Source: Macrosoma leucophasiata
Lineage: Eukaryota; Arthropoda; Insecta; Lepidoptera; Hedylidae
Direction of reading: 5' to 3'
NCBI GenBank assembly: GCA_036365455.1
Contig: JAWQUS010000017.1
Span: forward strand, 1,674,001 to 1,738,000
DNA length: 64,000 bases
Under the pieces are notes generated by a model that did no database searches, had not been told where the DNA came from, and worked only from the letters and a program-made list of their open reading frames with translations. Shown here piece after piece: positions 10,409 through 25,300 of this stretch (the first letter of the stretch is position 1; the number at the start of each line of letters is the position of its first letter). Both the position numbers and the translations under genes were made by a program.

Positions 10409-13400
10409 CTGAAAGTCAAAAGTATCGATTAAAATTACTTTATAACTTGAAGAATGAACTGTTTTATGATGAAATACGAACCAATAACTATCCAAACAGC
10501 TATGCGTATCCATGTCTGGACGTTGATGAGCGCCATCAGATGAATGTTTACGTAGATGCTGAGGCACGGAATTACTGGCACAAGAGGTGTCTGAAGACAA
10601 AATTATGTTTACTTAATTAAAAACAAACTGTTATTTTTATCTGCACAATTTTATTTGCTTTCCATAAATATCGTTAATTTTAAATGTCACGTACTATCGG
10701 GGAACTGGCCGACCACATTAGTATTTATTTGATCGAATTTGAATAAGCGACGAGTTCTCTAACTGTACATTGCCAAACTGCTTAGAATGCAAACCTTATC
10801 AGTATCTGCTTCGATCTGTACTAAAAAAGGAATTCAAGTAGTAAATTAAAAAAAGTTTTTAATATAAAATGACTGAGCATCGACTTAGCAATTGTATGTC
10901 GTATATTTTAATAGCGGCTTAGTGCTTGGCCTCGGCTATTAGGTGTTAAGCGATCAGAGAATATAAGTGCAACTGGAATTTTTAAGATAGATAACATTTC
11001 CAGTGATATTTTTTACATCTTTATCAGAATTTAACTTAGTATTAATCTTAATTTATTAAGGATTTATACACATACGAAATTTCAAATCTGACGGAAGTGT
11101 TAATGCCACATTCAATCACTTTTTAGTAGGAAAAATTCCTCGAATTGAATCGGGATGTTGGCCAACTTATATTATTGGTTTTCCAAAGAGTATTGGATAA
11201 ATAAATACTATTTGTCTTTGTAATATAATTATAGTCAATAAGTAAAAGTTGTAAAGATACGCGATACAAGGATTCAACACGTTTTATTTTTATTCATAAA
11301 ATTGCAGCACATTATGACGTCACAGCGTGTACAACAGCAGTGAATTGAATGGTGAAATCGAGAAATATTAAAATATCTTCGACAATGCTATGTTTGTGTC
11401 TAATGTAGTAGTACTAAAAAGATGGCTAAGGTGTTGGAAATTGTACAAAGATTCTAAAAGTGAAATTATTTTAATTTTAAGCTATTGCATAGCTTCTATC
11501 GCGGGCATTGAGCGCGGGGACCGAATTCAGAAATTCCGTAACGCAAAAGACCGGACGCTCCGGATTACAAATTTTAAACTCATTTAAAGAAAGTCATGTA
11601 TAATTTCGCCGTCCGACCTCGTGGGTAGCGTGGCCGAGCGGTCTAGGCGCTGCTAAAGGCACCAGTCACTTCGGAGGCGTGGGTTCGAATCCCACCGCTG
11701 CCAAGATTGTTTTTGTTCATTTTTTTTTATTGTTTGTTTTTCCATTCAATATTTAAAAAGTGGTCAATATTAATAGAAAATTATTGTTTCATTTTTCTAT
11801 TTTTTATTCTTTTATTTGCATTTTTTTTTGTTTTTTTTTATTGTTTGTTTTTCCATTCAATATTTAAAAAGTGGTAAATATTAATGAACACGATAGTGCT
11901 GAACTTTACCATTTAGCGGCAAGTATATTTGGTAATGGAATCTAGGAAACATCCCTGTCACCTTAAAAAAAAGCTCCTCCTTGGTCTGTGGCTGCAGCAT
12001 CATGACGATGAACAATACCAACGCCGCCGCGTGAAGCAACGACACTCCAATCACTGGACTCTCCACGTGTGTTACTATCATCGCGTTTGATAAACATACG
12101 CAGACTGGAAGAAATAAATCATTACGTAATTAATAACCGGAATAAAAAAAAAAATACGCTTACACTCACAGCCCCACAGTAGATATTAACCTGTGTCGTG
12201 GGTGCCGTTGTACACATACAACACATACACAAACACCCAGACCCGAAACAAATATCTGTAGGCCATACAAATATTTGTCCCGGTGCGGGGATCGAACCCG
12301 CGACCCTTCGAATCAAACGGTCATCTCACACCGCTGGACTAACCGGGTCGTCAACGGAATATCTGACGCCTCACACTCTCTGCCTAGCCCTTTAGGGACC
12401 TGGCGAGAAAATACATCATCAGCTAATTAATTAACCTTCGTAATATTGTTATTGGCAATAACACAATAGTGAATTTAGAAATTAGAAAATGGAAAGAAAA
12501 ATTTGACTTCAGGAAGAAATTGAACTTGCATCCTCAGTATATCCAGTCCGACTGCTTTACCTCTGGGGCTTAAGTGACTTAGTGGTAAAGCAGCTGGACG
12601 AAGTGACGAACTCGTGATAAAATGAAATGTCTTTGCCTTTGGCGGCGTCGTGTGGCGGGTTGCTCACTTCCCTCTAAAATGGTCGAGGAGGGTAATGGCT
12701 GTCACATGCGTCATACTCGTGAACGGGTGCTGTTGGTGGGGACTGGTCTGTTCTGGTTTGCAGGAGCTACATCACATTTAGTAAATAGCAGTTTATTTGC
12801 ATCTATGCTATGGACGTTCATATTATTTGATTTTTCACGATAATCTGTACTAGATTTAAGCTCTCATTTAAAAGAGCTCTTACTGAGTTTGTTGGGTAGC
12901 GGAGTTCTTCTCAGTAGTGACTGCACTTGGAACTCTGCTAAGTGAATAACTTTGATCTTGGCGAATAAGTTTTTCTTTTTCTTCATTAATCATCATTGAA
13001 GGACTTGAAAAATTTTGTGATTATTATGTTTTAACTCAAGTAGTTTAAATTCTAATTTTTAATTTACTATTAATATATGATTTTGCTTTTACTATATGTA
13101 ATGGTTATTCGCTCTAGGTAGTTTATGATTTATTGACGTTTTGAAAGTATCTGTAAAGATCTATTCGAAATAAAAATATTTTCTATTTCTAAATGATTTC
13201 TATGGGAACCAAATTTCTGACTAAACAGTTATGCAATGCAACTTTGGATGGTTGCAGGGGCCCAGGCAGACCAAGACTGACCTCCCTTGACCTTTAAGAG
13301 TTAACATTCGGCGTGCATGTATGAAGAAGATGATGAATTTAGAAGAAACACGGGTGGTGTGTTAGGACCGAGATATCTGGCGCTCCACACTCACTGCCTA

Positions 13401-16278
13401 CCCCGTTAGGTACTTAGGGCACACCGCGGACACTCCGCTAAAATTACATACGTATTAACGCTTAATTTGGTCTCTTTTACACAGACATCAATCAGTGACG
13501 TGTATTTACACGTGCACCTGTGTGCGTAGCACGTAGAAAATACCAACCGTCGCCCATAAGAGGGGAGGAGGTTGGGTGATGCGAGCAAATCGGGCGGGAC
13601 GTCGAAGTGTCCGATTACATATTCTCTGCTTAGGGTAAAGATACATACATACAAATGTTAAACTTACCAAAAATAAATAATGCAATACTGATTATGCAGG
13701 ACGATATTCTAGTTGGTAGCTTCTCCCCCAGACCGAACGCCTGCTTCAGATAACCTGCACCCACTGATGGATAATCTGATCGGTATCTATAATTCACAAA
13801 TTACATTAGAATTATTTAGATATTTTTTTGAAACGATATTTCAATAAGGTATCACATACTATCGAATGCTTCAATAATGATAACATACCTACGCATTGAT
13901 TTCCACATTTTTATGTTGATGACAATTGTCTACAGTATTTTCATGATTCGGGGTTCAAAATTCATTAAGTCACTGGGTAATAATAAAATTATCTTGTAAT
14001 AGGTCAAATAACAAAAATAAATAATGTGAATAACTAGCATAGTTGGTAATAGATGGCGCTACTGCTACCATAAAGCAATGCAATAGATGTGAAGGAAAGA
14101 TTTGACAAATCGGGCAGGACTTCAGTAGCTCAATTGGAAGAGCGGCTGGACTAGATTCCCAGTAGGCCGCGAGTTCGAGTCTCGCCTGAAGTCAAATTTT
14201 TCTTTCCATTTTTCTTTAAAAATAAAGTATATTTCACAAGCATGTGTTAATGCGAAATAATATTAAAAAAAAAAACAATGAGAATAACAATTGACACACT
14301 GATTTATTTAATCCAGGCCGAGCTCCCATAGGAGCTATGCGCCTCTCAAATCCGATTACACCGTGAAACATTTTGCCAACAATATCTTGTCACAATATGT
14401 GTAACACTGTCTTTGAAATAAAACTATCAATGAGTGCAGCTCGCGAAAACCTAAGAACATACAATAATATCACTGTCCATTCGAAAAAAAAAACTTAAAA
14501 AATTAAATTAAATTATAATCCAAAAATTGCTAAGAATTAAAATACAATGATGTTTAAAATAGATATCAACAGAATTTTCCATTTTCTCTTTTATAAACGG
14601 ACACAACGGATAAGACGATCGAAAAGAATATGAGACATTCTTTATCTAAATATATATATATATATAAACTTATAATAATAATAATGGCAACCCTTGATAC
14701 GTCCCACTGCTGGGCACGAGTCTCTCCCCTTCTTGGGAGGAGGCCTGGAGCTAAATCCACCACGCTGCTCCAATGCAGGTTGGTGGAGATAAGGGTTAGT
14801 GGCCAACCCGCTGTCGGATGTTTTCAAACCGCCCATAAGGCCTCCGACAAGGTTTAACGACTGCTATCTATCGATAGCAACCGGGACCGACGGTTTAACG
14901 TGCCCGTGAAAAAGACTTACCTCAATAAAATTACACATACAGCAACTACAGTATAGGACATGAGTGTACCGACGCACATCATCAAAACTAGAGTTTTCAG
15001 TTCCAATAATCCTGCCAGGATAGCTGGAAAAGACGAAAACTCGAATTATCCTTTTAAATAAAAAAATAGCAACAGTGCCAGTTATTCATGCAATTCATTT
15101 TATTTTATACTGTACCAGCGACGCGCCCCGTCTTCGCACGGGTAGCATTTAATTGTGAGGACGCGCCCTACTTTGACAAAAACGTGATATCTCGGTAAAT
15201 ATAGGTACGATATTGATAAATCTACTCGTATATATATAAAAATCAATTGCTGTTCTTTAGTCTCGCTAAAACTTGAGAACGGCTAGACGGATTTGGCTAA
15301 TTTTGATTTTGAATGATTTTTGGAAGTCCAGGGAAGGTTTAAAAGGTAAAAAAATATGAAGAAATTGAGTTGAAGTAGTAAAAACACAATTCTAAATCTA
15401 TCAACACATTATTTCATTCTGAGGCAATACGAAGTTTGGGGTCAGCTAGTTATAGATGTAAACTTTCCTCAGAAAACGCTCTTTTCAACATTTCAAACAG
15501 GAACAAAATTCGTTCACAACTTTCCGAGATTAGCGCATACATGCAGACAGAGAAAATAGAAGTTTACTTTATAACATGTAGTGATAAATAAATAGCATAG
15601 GGATCTTCAGAAAGCTGATGTATCGATTGTAAGCTCTTGTGGTCCACGGTAACTACAACTTTCGCAAAAAATTGTTGTCTGTTAAGTCGGTTTACGGCCG
15701 ATAATAATTTTACGTGTTAGATGCGTCACGAGCCAAACGCTTAAGCAGATCTTGCCTCTTCATCGTTTATTTCGCGCTGTGACTTGCACGCTCTCCTCAG
15801 GCGGAACGTGACACATTTTTATGCGTACAACCGACGTTCATCGATTTATAAAACGTTATCCGGGCAAAATGATAGTAGGTACTTTATGTGACGAAGCTGG
15901 CATACACGCGTGCAGTTCGCATGGATATTAAGTGATGACCGCAACCTAACACTATCATTTATTTGGCGGTAGATAGATTTATTAAAATTTTGTAACGATA
16001 TTAAATAATTATTTAATTGACAAATGCTATTATAAAATGAGTGAATATTATGTAAATGTAAAATAATTTAATTAATCTATTTCATAATTAATAAGTAATG
16101 ACATGTATTAGATATTATTATTTTTCCTGGTGGTAGAGCTCCAGTGACGGAGCTCGCGGGCGTAGGCACCACCGCATTTGCATTTTGACCTCTGGTCATT
16201 GTGTGGGTGTCTATAGGCTGCAGTCATCACTTAACATCAATGTGAACTGCACGCTTGTTTGCCACTTTTATAACATAA

Positions 16279-16318
<40 letters not shown>

Positions 16319-19300
16319 AGGACATTAAAAATTTGTTATACCCTCGCAGGGTTCATGTGTTGGTCATAATGCCATGTAACATGTTTATGCAAATAAAAAT
16401 TGAAATTGAAATTAATGCGGTGGTGCCTACGCCCTCGTGTCTCTACACTGGGACTCTACGACTACACCTAGTAAAAAAGGTCGATACATATAAATAAAAC
16501 AACTCACCAATAACAAACGTTGAAATTGAAGTAGCTACAAGTGGGGTGTGCCTGCTGGAGATTTTCGCTAAATAGCGGAGCAATAATCCGTCCGACGCCA
16601 TAGAGTAGAGCAGTCTTGGCAAAGGGAAGAATGCGCCAAGTAAACTGAAATGAAAAAAGAAATGGTTTCGTATAAAATTCTCGCTTTTATTTCCTGTAGG
16701 TACGAGTAGGCAGAAGTAAATCCGTGTAATTCATTAAAGGAGATGTTGCGAGCTCGGCTCTAGATCGTACACATCCTCAAAATATGGGTAAATTTAAGTA
16801 GAATCCGAAAAAAATGCAATTTATTTATTCAAGTATATATTTTAGAGTTACTACCACATTTAATTCAAACGATTTTATCATTTTCAACCATATTCAACAT
16901 GGCGGCGAAACAGCCGACGCTTCTTTAAATTGGAAATCGATTAGTTTAAGTTCTTAGTTGTAACATATGAAATCGATTTCGATAGTATTCAGAAAATATT
17001 ACTTTTTTCTCCAAGTTCTACCTAATCAAAAAACAATTAAAAAAATTAAAATGTCAAAATGACATCGCCCGCCATATTCGCCATGTTGGTTTGAGTTGCA
17101 ATTCTAACTGCAAATAATGTTTTGTAACTGCAAACAAAGCCAAATAAGTGAAAATATGCAGTGAAAAACGTTTTTATATTGATTTTGCCAGTTAATGATA
17201 TTGTGTACAATACATGGCCGGAGGTCCATACATTTTTGCAACATCTCCTTTAAAAGCAATTGTTTAGAAATTTAAGAACACTGTAATTAGCAGCCTGTGG
17301 TTATGGTCTGTGCAAATTCAAAATGAAAACTTTCATTACCGACCGTACTTTTAGATAACATTTTTCACTGATAGATTACCTATATGTAGAGTTCCGGTGT
17401 CAGAGATCGTGGGTCTGCTCTAACCTGTTCTAACAACGACGTTCAGTAGGTACTATCCTGTGCCGGTTATTTATGTATGGTCCCGTGATGACAACTACAG
17501 AGGCAAAACAACCTCCGATTTGCACCTGTAGATTTTTTTTTATGTAAAGGAAGTGGCAAACAAGCATGCAGTTCACATGGATGTTAAGTGATGACTGCAG
17601 CCTATAGACACCCACACAAAGACCGAGGTCAAAATGCAGATGCGTTGCCACTCCTGAGGCCTAAGGTGTTATGCCTCTGTGCCGGAAATTACAGGGCCGT
17701 ACATTACAACCTGACCGGAACACGATAGTGCTAAACACTACCATTTAGCGGCAAGTATATTAGGTAATGCGGTGGTGCCTACGCCCGCGAGCTCCGTCAC
17801 TGGAGCTCTACCACGAGTGTCTATAGGCTGTAGTATTCACATACCATCAATGTGAACTGCATGCTTGTTTGCCATTATCTCTTCTCTTCTTCGTATAAAA
17901 TTCTTACCATACTCCTCCGAAACGGCTGGACCGATTCTCATGAAATTTTGTGTGAATATTGGGTAGGTCTGAGAATCGGCCAACATCTAATTTTCATACC
18001 TATAAGTAATAAGGGTGATTCTAAGAAAAATGTGTTTTTCGATTTCTTAGACATTTTTTATACCTTTGCCCCGCAGTTAGTCGGGGCAGCTCTTAATTAC
18101 ATAAAAAAGGTATTTCAAATAGTGCAGCTTCACCTTGCTAGTATGCCAAATATGCCGCCGATCGACACGATCCACTGCCCCCAATTCCAGCCAACGTAGG
18201 CGAACACAGTCGCTACTGACGCCACTGTCTCCTGGAATGTAAGAAATACGACTTTTACTTAAGTTTTTCATAAAATTAGTTACTATTTAAACTAGGACTG
18301 GGTTGCATCACCTTAACTTTAACATATTTGTTAACTAGCGACCCGCCCCGGCTTCGCACGGGTGCAATGCTGATATACTAAATACGCTACAGAAAAACTG
18401 TGAACGTTGTTTATAAAAAAACATATCGGCCCGCTCCGGCTTTGCACGGGTTTAAAATATGTAACTCACTGAAAAAATGATAAAATCAATCCAGTAGATT
18501 TGATTTATTCATTTACTGCCCGTAGCCCGCACGCGTTTTTGGAGTACTTAAAACAATTCCCCTTTCCTTATCTTTGGAATATCTTTTATACACAATATTT
18601 TCACTTTTTTTTACATTTTTACTTTTTTTTTACATTTTTACAATTTTTTAACATTTTTACTTTTTTTTACATTTTTACTTTTTTTTACATTTTTACTTTT
18701 TTTTACATTTTTACCTATTTATTTTACAACAATAATTAATATAATCTTTATATACAACGTTCACAGCTTTCTTGTCATTAGACAATACAAACATGTTTTC
18801 TCTAGAGGTTACTCTTGAAAGAGCGACATACAGTTGGCCATGTGAAAAACAGTCAACATAGGCACGCTGCCGCCGCGCCGCGTCGCCGTAAACGCTACGT
18901 TCCGCAATTTTTAAATCTGTACATCTTCAAAAATATTGATTTAAATCAGATGCTGTAAAAGGCCAAATAGATCTATATTAAATCAACAATGTATTTAAGG
19001 TATTTAATTGGATAAGGATTAATGCTGTATTGGTTAAAATCGCTTCGAATATTAGTCATTATTTGTCGTAAAAAGTAAATGACAAAAAATGTTATTGTGG
19101 GATATCCATAAGAGATAGACATATACCATCGCGGAGTTTTCTGTAGACCTTTTCATTGTGTACAATACTTAGTACATTATTTTGATAAATCTCGTAGGAT
19201 TCAGCCTGCGTTTGCAATGTAAGCGGAAAAAATGTAATTATTTGCGACATCACATTAGAAACCTCAAAAATAACAGTATTTGTCCACTATTTAATGGATA

Positions 19301-22300
19301 ATATTATACATAAAAACCTTCCTCATGAGTTACTCTATCTATTAAAAAAAACCGCATCAAAATCCGTTGCGTAGTTTTGAAGATTTGAGCGTTCATAGGG
19401 ACATACAACATGACACATGACAGAAAAAGCGACTTTGTTTTATACTATGTAGTGAAGTACCTACTAGTTAAGTTAAAAAAAAAGAGTTGCACCATTTGAA
19501 AATTATTAACGACGTTGTTGTCACATCACTTCCAATTATTTTAGTCGAAAGATGTCTACTGCTGGACCAAAGCCATCCAACATCAGTTGGATAATCGCCA
19601 CGCTTGGCATGCGGATTGGCAATCGCAGTGGCAGTTTTATCGCAGGACGTTACTGCCAATCTTGCGTTATTGCACTTACTACCCGCCCCATTGGAATGGT
19701 TTTGCCACCATTGTTCGGTTGACTGACTGCACTAGGGCACACCGCGGACACTCCGCCAAAATTCCATACAAACGCTTAATTTGGTCTCTATTACACAGAC
19801 ATCAATCAGTGACGTGTATTTACACTCGCACCTTGCACCGTGCGTAGCACGTACAAAATACCAACCGTCGCCCATAAGGGGGAGGACGTTGGGTGATGCG
19901 GGGCAATTGTGCGAGTCGTGGAAGTGTCCATTCTATGCGTAGTATTATTACATATTCTCTGACTAGCATAGAGCAACACTGGAGGGGAGTAGCCACATGC
20001 AGGCTTTCCCCTCTGTCAAAGTACAAGCCCAAATGGGCCTATACCTGTCGCCTAGATGTTTAAATGTGTGCGTGAAATTGTTTATGTATTTTGTTAAAGT
20101 CAAGGTGTGAGTTTCGTAGTAATAGACGTTTTTTGTAGTGTGCGTGTGTGTCGCACGCATATTCCCCCGCAAAAAATGACAGACTGTTTTGCATCGGTAA
20201 TACACGCTACGGCTACTCCCCTCCGAGCGGTGGGCCGCGTTGCTCTATGCTGACTAGGGTAAGAATTATCTTTCAGTAGAAGAAAATTCTTCCGCTAATG
20301 GTGGGGTCGCCACGCGCGACGCTCGAAGCAGCTGTTAAGGTATTTGGGATTATTATATAACAGGATACTCACATGCAAATAGTATGGCGCCATCATTGTA
20401 ACAACGATGGACACAGATGTGTAGATGAGCAACAATATCATCAGCGCGCAGATAATCGCTATAGGTATAACACGACGAGCCTCTTTCGTCTGAAAACATA
20501 CCTATAATAGTTTAAAGAGTCCAAAGAATCATTGCAAGTTCCATACATTTGTTTTACAAAAAAAAATATAAAGATGTAGGTACATACAAGGTAAAACAGC
20601 TTTGAAATATTATCTAGGGAGCCTAAAGAACATAACTCTTTACTGGTGGTAGAGCACCAGTGATGTAGCTCGCGGGAGGAGGCACCACCGCATTACCAAA
20701 TATACTTGCCGCTAAATGGTAGTGTTCAGCACTATCGTGTTCCAGTCAGGTGGTAATGTACGGCCCTGTAATTCCCGGCACAGAGGCATTACACCTTAGG
20801 CCTCAGGAGTGGTAACGCATCTGCATTTTGACCTCAGGTCTTTGTGTAGGTGTCTATAGGCTGCAGTCATCACTTAATATCAATGTGAACTGCCTGCTTT
20901 TTTGCCACTTTCATTACATAAAAAAAATATCCTGGTAAGTAAGTAATTTAAAATATTTTTAGCTCTCCGGAATCGTGGCATGGTCCTTATATATTGGGTA
21001 TCTAATGATTAAAGCAATAATAAAGATAATAAAGAGCTCAAACATATTCTTTGAATATAACTAGGATGTCAAACAAGCATGCAATTCACACGGATGTTAA
21101 GTGGTGACTGCAGCCTATAGACATCTACACAAAGACCAGAGACCTAAGTCGCTACGGCTCTGTGATTAGATAATATACAATTGTATTAATTTCGCAGTAA
21201 AAACATATGAAGTTATTAAAGGAAATAGAGAAAAATTTATTACTGTCGTCTAGGAAGTCGGTTTAGGAATAATGAGCAGCTCACCTCTTCAGCGGCAAAG
21301 CTGATGACGTCAAATCCCACAAATGCGTAAAAGCAGACCGCGGCGCCCCGCAGCGTGCCGCGCGCGCCGAACGGGAAGAAGCCGCCCGCGCCGCGCCCCG
21401 CCGGCACCTCACTCTCGTCTTTGTACCAATTGCTCGCATCCGCTGGAAAAAAAACCGCGCTACTTAATAATAACAAGACGGTAGCACACCACGGACATTG
21501 GCTTAGATTCCATACAGACGCTTATTCTAGTTACCTACTGCTCATACATCAGGACGTGTCTTACACGCACACACACAGTTGCTCGCTCACGACCTCAGTG
21601 CACGAGCCTTTCGGCATGGGACTCGATGGGAAATGCGAGCTGCATGAGAGGAAATCAGACGGGACGTCGAAGAGTCCATTCTATACGTAGTATTATAACA
21701 TATTCTCCGATTGTAGTGTGTCGCTCCCCGTCGACCATCGGGTTGGCTGTTTGGGGGAGCCACCGAGAAGAGGCGAGACACCACCTGCCTGACGTAGGAA
21801 TCAATAATATGAGATGTTGATGCGAGTGCATGAGAGATCGAGCAAAGGTACTAGTTGGCTGGGCCTTTGGAGTGAGAACTCCATAGCCCCAGCCAGCTAT
21901 ATAGTGCCCCCAGCAGAGAATATGTAATAATACTACGTATAGAATGGACACTTGGATGTTCCGTCCAATTTCCCCGCCTCACCCGACCTCCTCCCCTCTT
22001 ATGGGCGACGTTTGGTATTCTCTACGTGCTACGCACACAGGTGCACGTGTAAATACACGTCACTGATTGATGTATATGTAATAAACGTAACTTCACGCCT
22101 GTAATCCCCGAAGGGGTAGACAGAGGTAAATGCATGCATTCAATCATACATGCAAACACCCACGACTCGCCGGTCTATGTAATAGAGACCAAATTAAACG
22201 TTTGTATGGAATTTTGGCTTGTACTCACTCAATCCCCACAAAAGACAAATCTATTACAATATTTGCGATTCATAATTCATTGGCACACACAGAAACCAAG

Positions 22301-25300
22301 TTCGGTACTATTCAATTATCTGTATGTCCACACATGTTTCATTGTCAAGAACTCTCTAAAATGGGACACGATGTTGAAATTCGTGTATAAAAGTTTCAAA
22401 TTCACAATAACGTAGGTAAGCCAGACCATGATTTATATTATCCAAATATAGTAAAATCAAATCAAATAAGTACCCTTAAATGCTCCGAAGCAGATGATGA
22501 ACAAAATGATGCCCACGTTGACGACCAAGAACGCATGGTTGACCGTTATAGTCTCGCGCACGCCGATTGCCAATAACACTGTCGAATAAAAAACAAATAA
22601 GTTAACAATATAATAAATTAAAAGGCTAAGAAGGTCAGAGAGCTGTAAACCGTATTTCAAAAATCTGAACTTATTGACTCTTCCTAGTCTTTATATATAC
22701 GAAGTTGCAGTCTTCGTAAAAACAAACATGCATCTTTTTAATAATTTTACTAGCCAACGTAATCGTCATAAAATAAAAATTATGTCAAACAAGACGGCAT
22801 TAGTTAATAAAAGTATAATCTGCATGACATCTAAGATCTATAATAAATTACCAGTGGTTATCTGTGGCATTAATAATATTCAGGACTTCAAACATAAATT
22901 ACGTAAAATATTAGTAGAAAAGGTGTACTACAGTTTAAAAGAATACTTCGAAGACAAAAATTTGACTATAACATAAACATTATTTCTATTATATATTACT
23001 TGTTTGACATTATTTAATCAATTAAATGACAAATGTATGAATATTTTAATGTAATTGGACTTCATCACAGTAATTAAATGATATGTATCTTTAAGTACTT
23101 GTAACATTTGCATGCCTATATTAAGGTGGAATTTGGAGGAACTCATTATGTTATTTTAACATCTTCATTATGTACCCATATTCGCAAATAAATAAATTGA
23201 ATTGAATTGAATTGAATTGAACAAACACATTATTTAATTAACTAGTCAATCGACTAAGAAGAAGTAGATATCGAAATCATTTGTAAAGATGTTTATCCTC
23301 CGTCCATAATACGTGTCTTACTAAGTATGTATGTATGCATCTTCACGCTAAGTCCCTTACGGGCTAGACAGAGGCAAAGAGTGTGGAGCGCCAGATATCC
23401 CGGTCCTGACACACCACCCGTCTAAATACGCAGTTTTAAAGCGCACTGGTTAACTGCAGCGCGGCGTCAATCGTGTACAATGACAAGCGTATTAGAAGTC
23501 AGTGGAAAAACAGGTTGTCTTTATTAACAGAACACTAGAATTAATGTACTAACCAGAGAATATGTAATAATATGGTACCTACTAACCTCCAATTACAATG
23601 ACTACGAGAAACGCGCAAAAGTCGAAGTACGGCGAGAGATGGTAGGTGGAGATGGGAGCGAAGCTAGTGAACCACTCCGACATGGTGTTGTTGCACATCC
23701 CGTCCACATAGGCGCTAAGGCCGCGGGCTATGCTTGCTGCTCCTGTGGGGATGGAGAACTTTTACAGTTTGATTGAAAATCCTAAATGCCGTTCTTGAAT
23801 CGAGGCAATGGATTTTATTAGGTTTTTCACTTGGTTAAATTCTAAACGCGGAACGGCTGAAAATATTCTTCGAACCTAAAGGGAGGATACTCGGACTCTC
23901 GAACCACACGAGGATTAAGCGCCTGGTTGTTTCGGCACAATGATAAACGTTAAAACGTTGTGTATTTACGACGTGTAAAGTATTAACGCATACCATGAAG
24001 GTAGTTTGTCCAGAATCGATAAAGGCTGCCCTTATATATCTTCACGGGGTTGACAGAAACCGTATAGCGCCAAATACCTCGGTCCTTAATAATGCTTAAG
24101 TCAATATAATCAATAATCATACCAAACAAAGATTCAAATATCATGCACCATCCGACAATGAAGGCGGCCAGTTGGCCTACGGTGACGTAGGTGTACACAT
24201 ACGCGGAGCCCGCTTTTGGTACCCGAGCCGCGAACTCCGCGTAGCAGAGGCCTGGAAGAGATCATAAGAAAAATAATTACTGTGTTGGTAATACTAATAA
24301 AAGAGCCACATATTATTATATGTCGGGACGTGATGGCCCCATTGCCCTCTTGTGGAGGAGAATGCTAGAAGATTTTGTTTTATTTTAGGGTCATAGCTCA
24401 CTAGAACCACCCGGCACCCGACCGCCTCGAGCGTTCTGCGCTCATTACATCAACTCCGCTTCGTATTGCCTCAACCGCAAGCCGACGTCAACGCGCAGAC
24501 GGCGCGCGGTTCACGCGCGGACGGCGTGTGGACCATTAGCTTGTCTGGCGTTGACTTTGCATTACCAAGTCGCTGTTCGCGAGTGGTCAAAAGTAACATT
24601 GCGTCGTTCACCCGTGGACCACTTGTCGATCACCCATCGACAACAAGTGGACGCCGTAAAACGAGGCCGTGCTATTCGGGTGCCGGCTGTAGTGAGGTAT
24701 GACCCTTAGAATCAATTAATTAGGTAGAATCAGGTAGGCAAGTGTTAAAGAATACAGATATTTGACATTCCATTTCTATAACGTGAATATATCAGAGATT
24801 CCTTTTTTGTTTGAAAGCCATAGATTTATTATCTACTTACATCTATGTTGAAAGCACTATTTTTTAAGATTCGCCAGCCAGCAGTTAACCCACGTATCTC
24901 CGCCAGCTTATCCGGATTTATAATAAACATCAACAGGCGTGCCCTCACTTTACTTTATTGGATTAAGTAAGTTTTCAAACGATCTGCCTAAAAGAATGCT
25001 TAAAGAACAACTAATAAACTAATGAAACTTGCTTGGTGTCGAAGAAATAGCGGGTCACTTTTGCTACGCTAAAGTCCATATCCGAGTCGAGGAGTATGAG
25101 CTATAAGGAGTTTTCCATCCTTATGAGCATTCCGTCTGCCTCCCTTAGAATTCGGTAATGTGTCCGACGAATGTCATGGACAATCTGCCATGGGAGTTTA
25201 AAACACTGACGAATCCCTGATGTTCATATAACTATCATGCACATTAGGTACATACCAGAGAACAGAGCAGCAATGGCAGCAATGAGGAAAGAAATGATGA

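Noticed and set aside
14116..14195. Functional tRNA gene
   Set aside because: The cloverleaf arms are good, but the anticodon arm is irregular and the sequence is repeated with a shared non-tRNA tail at 48.1 kb.
16284..16315. Regulatory TATA element
   Set aside because: It is a simple (TA)n tract following a repeat, with no initiator.
21355..21690. 111-codon plus-strand frame starting [13 protein letters not shown]
   Set aside because: It is antisense to GC-rich transporter exon 6; the proline-rich look is a codon artefact.
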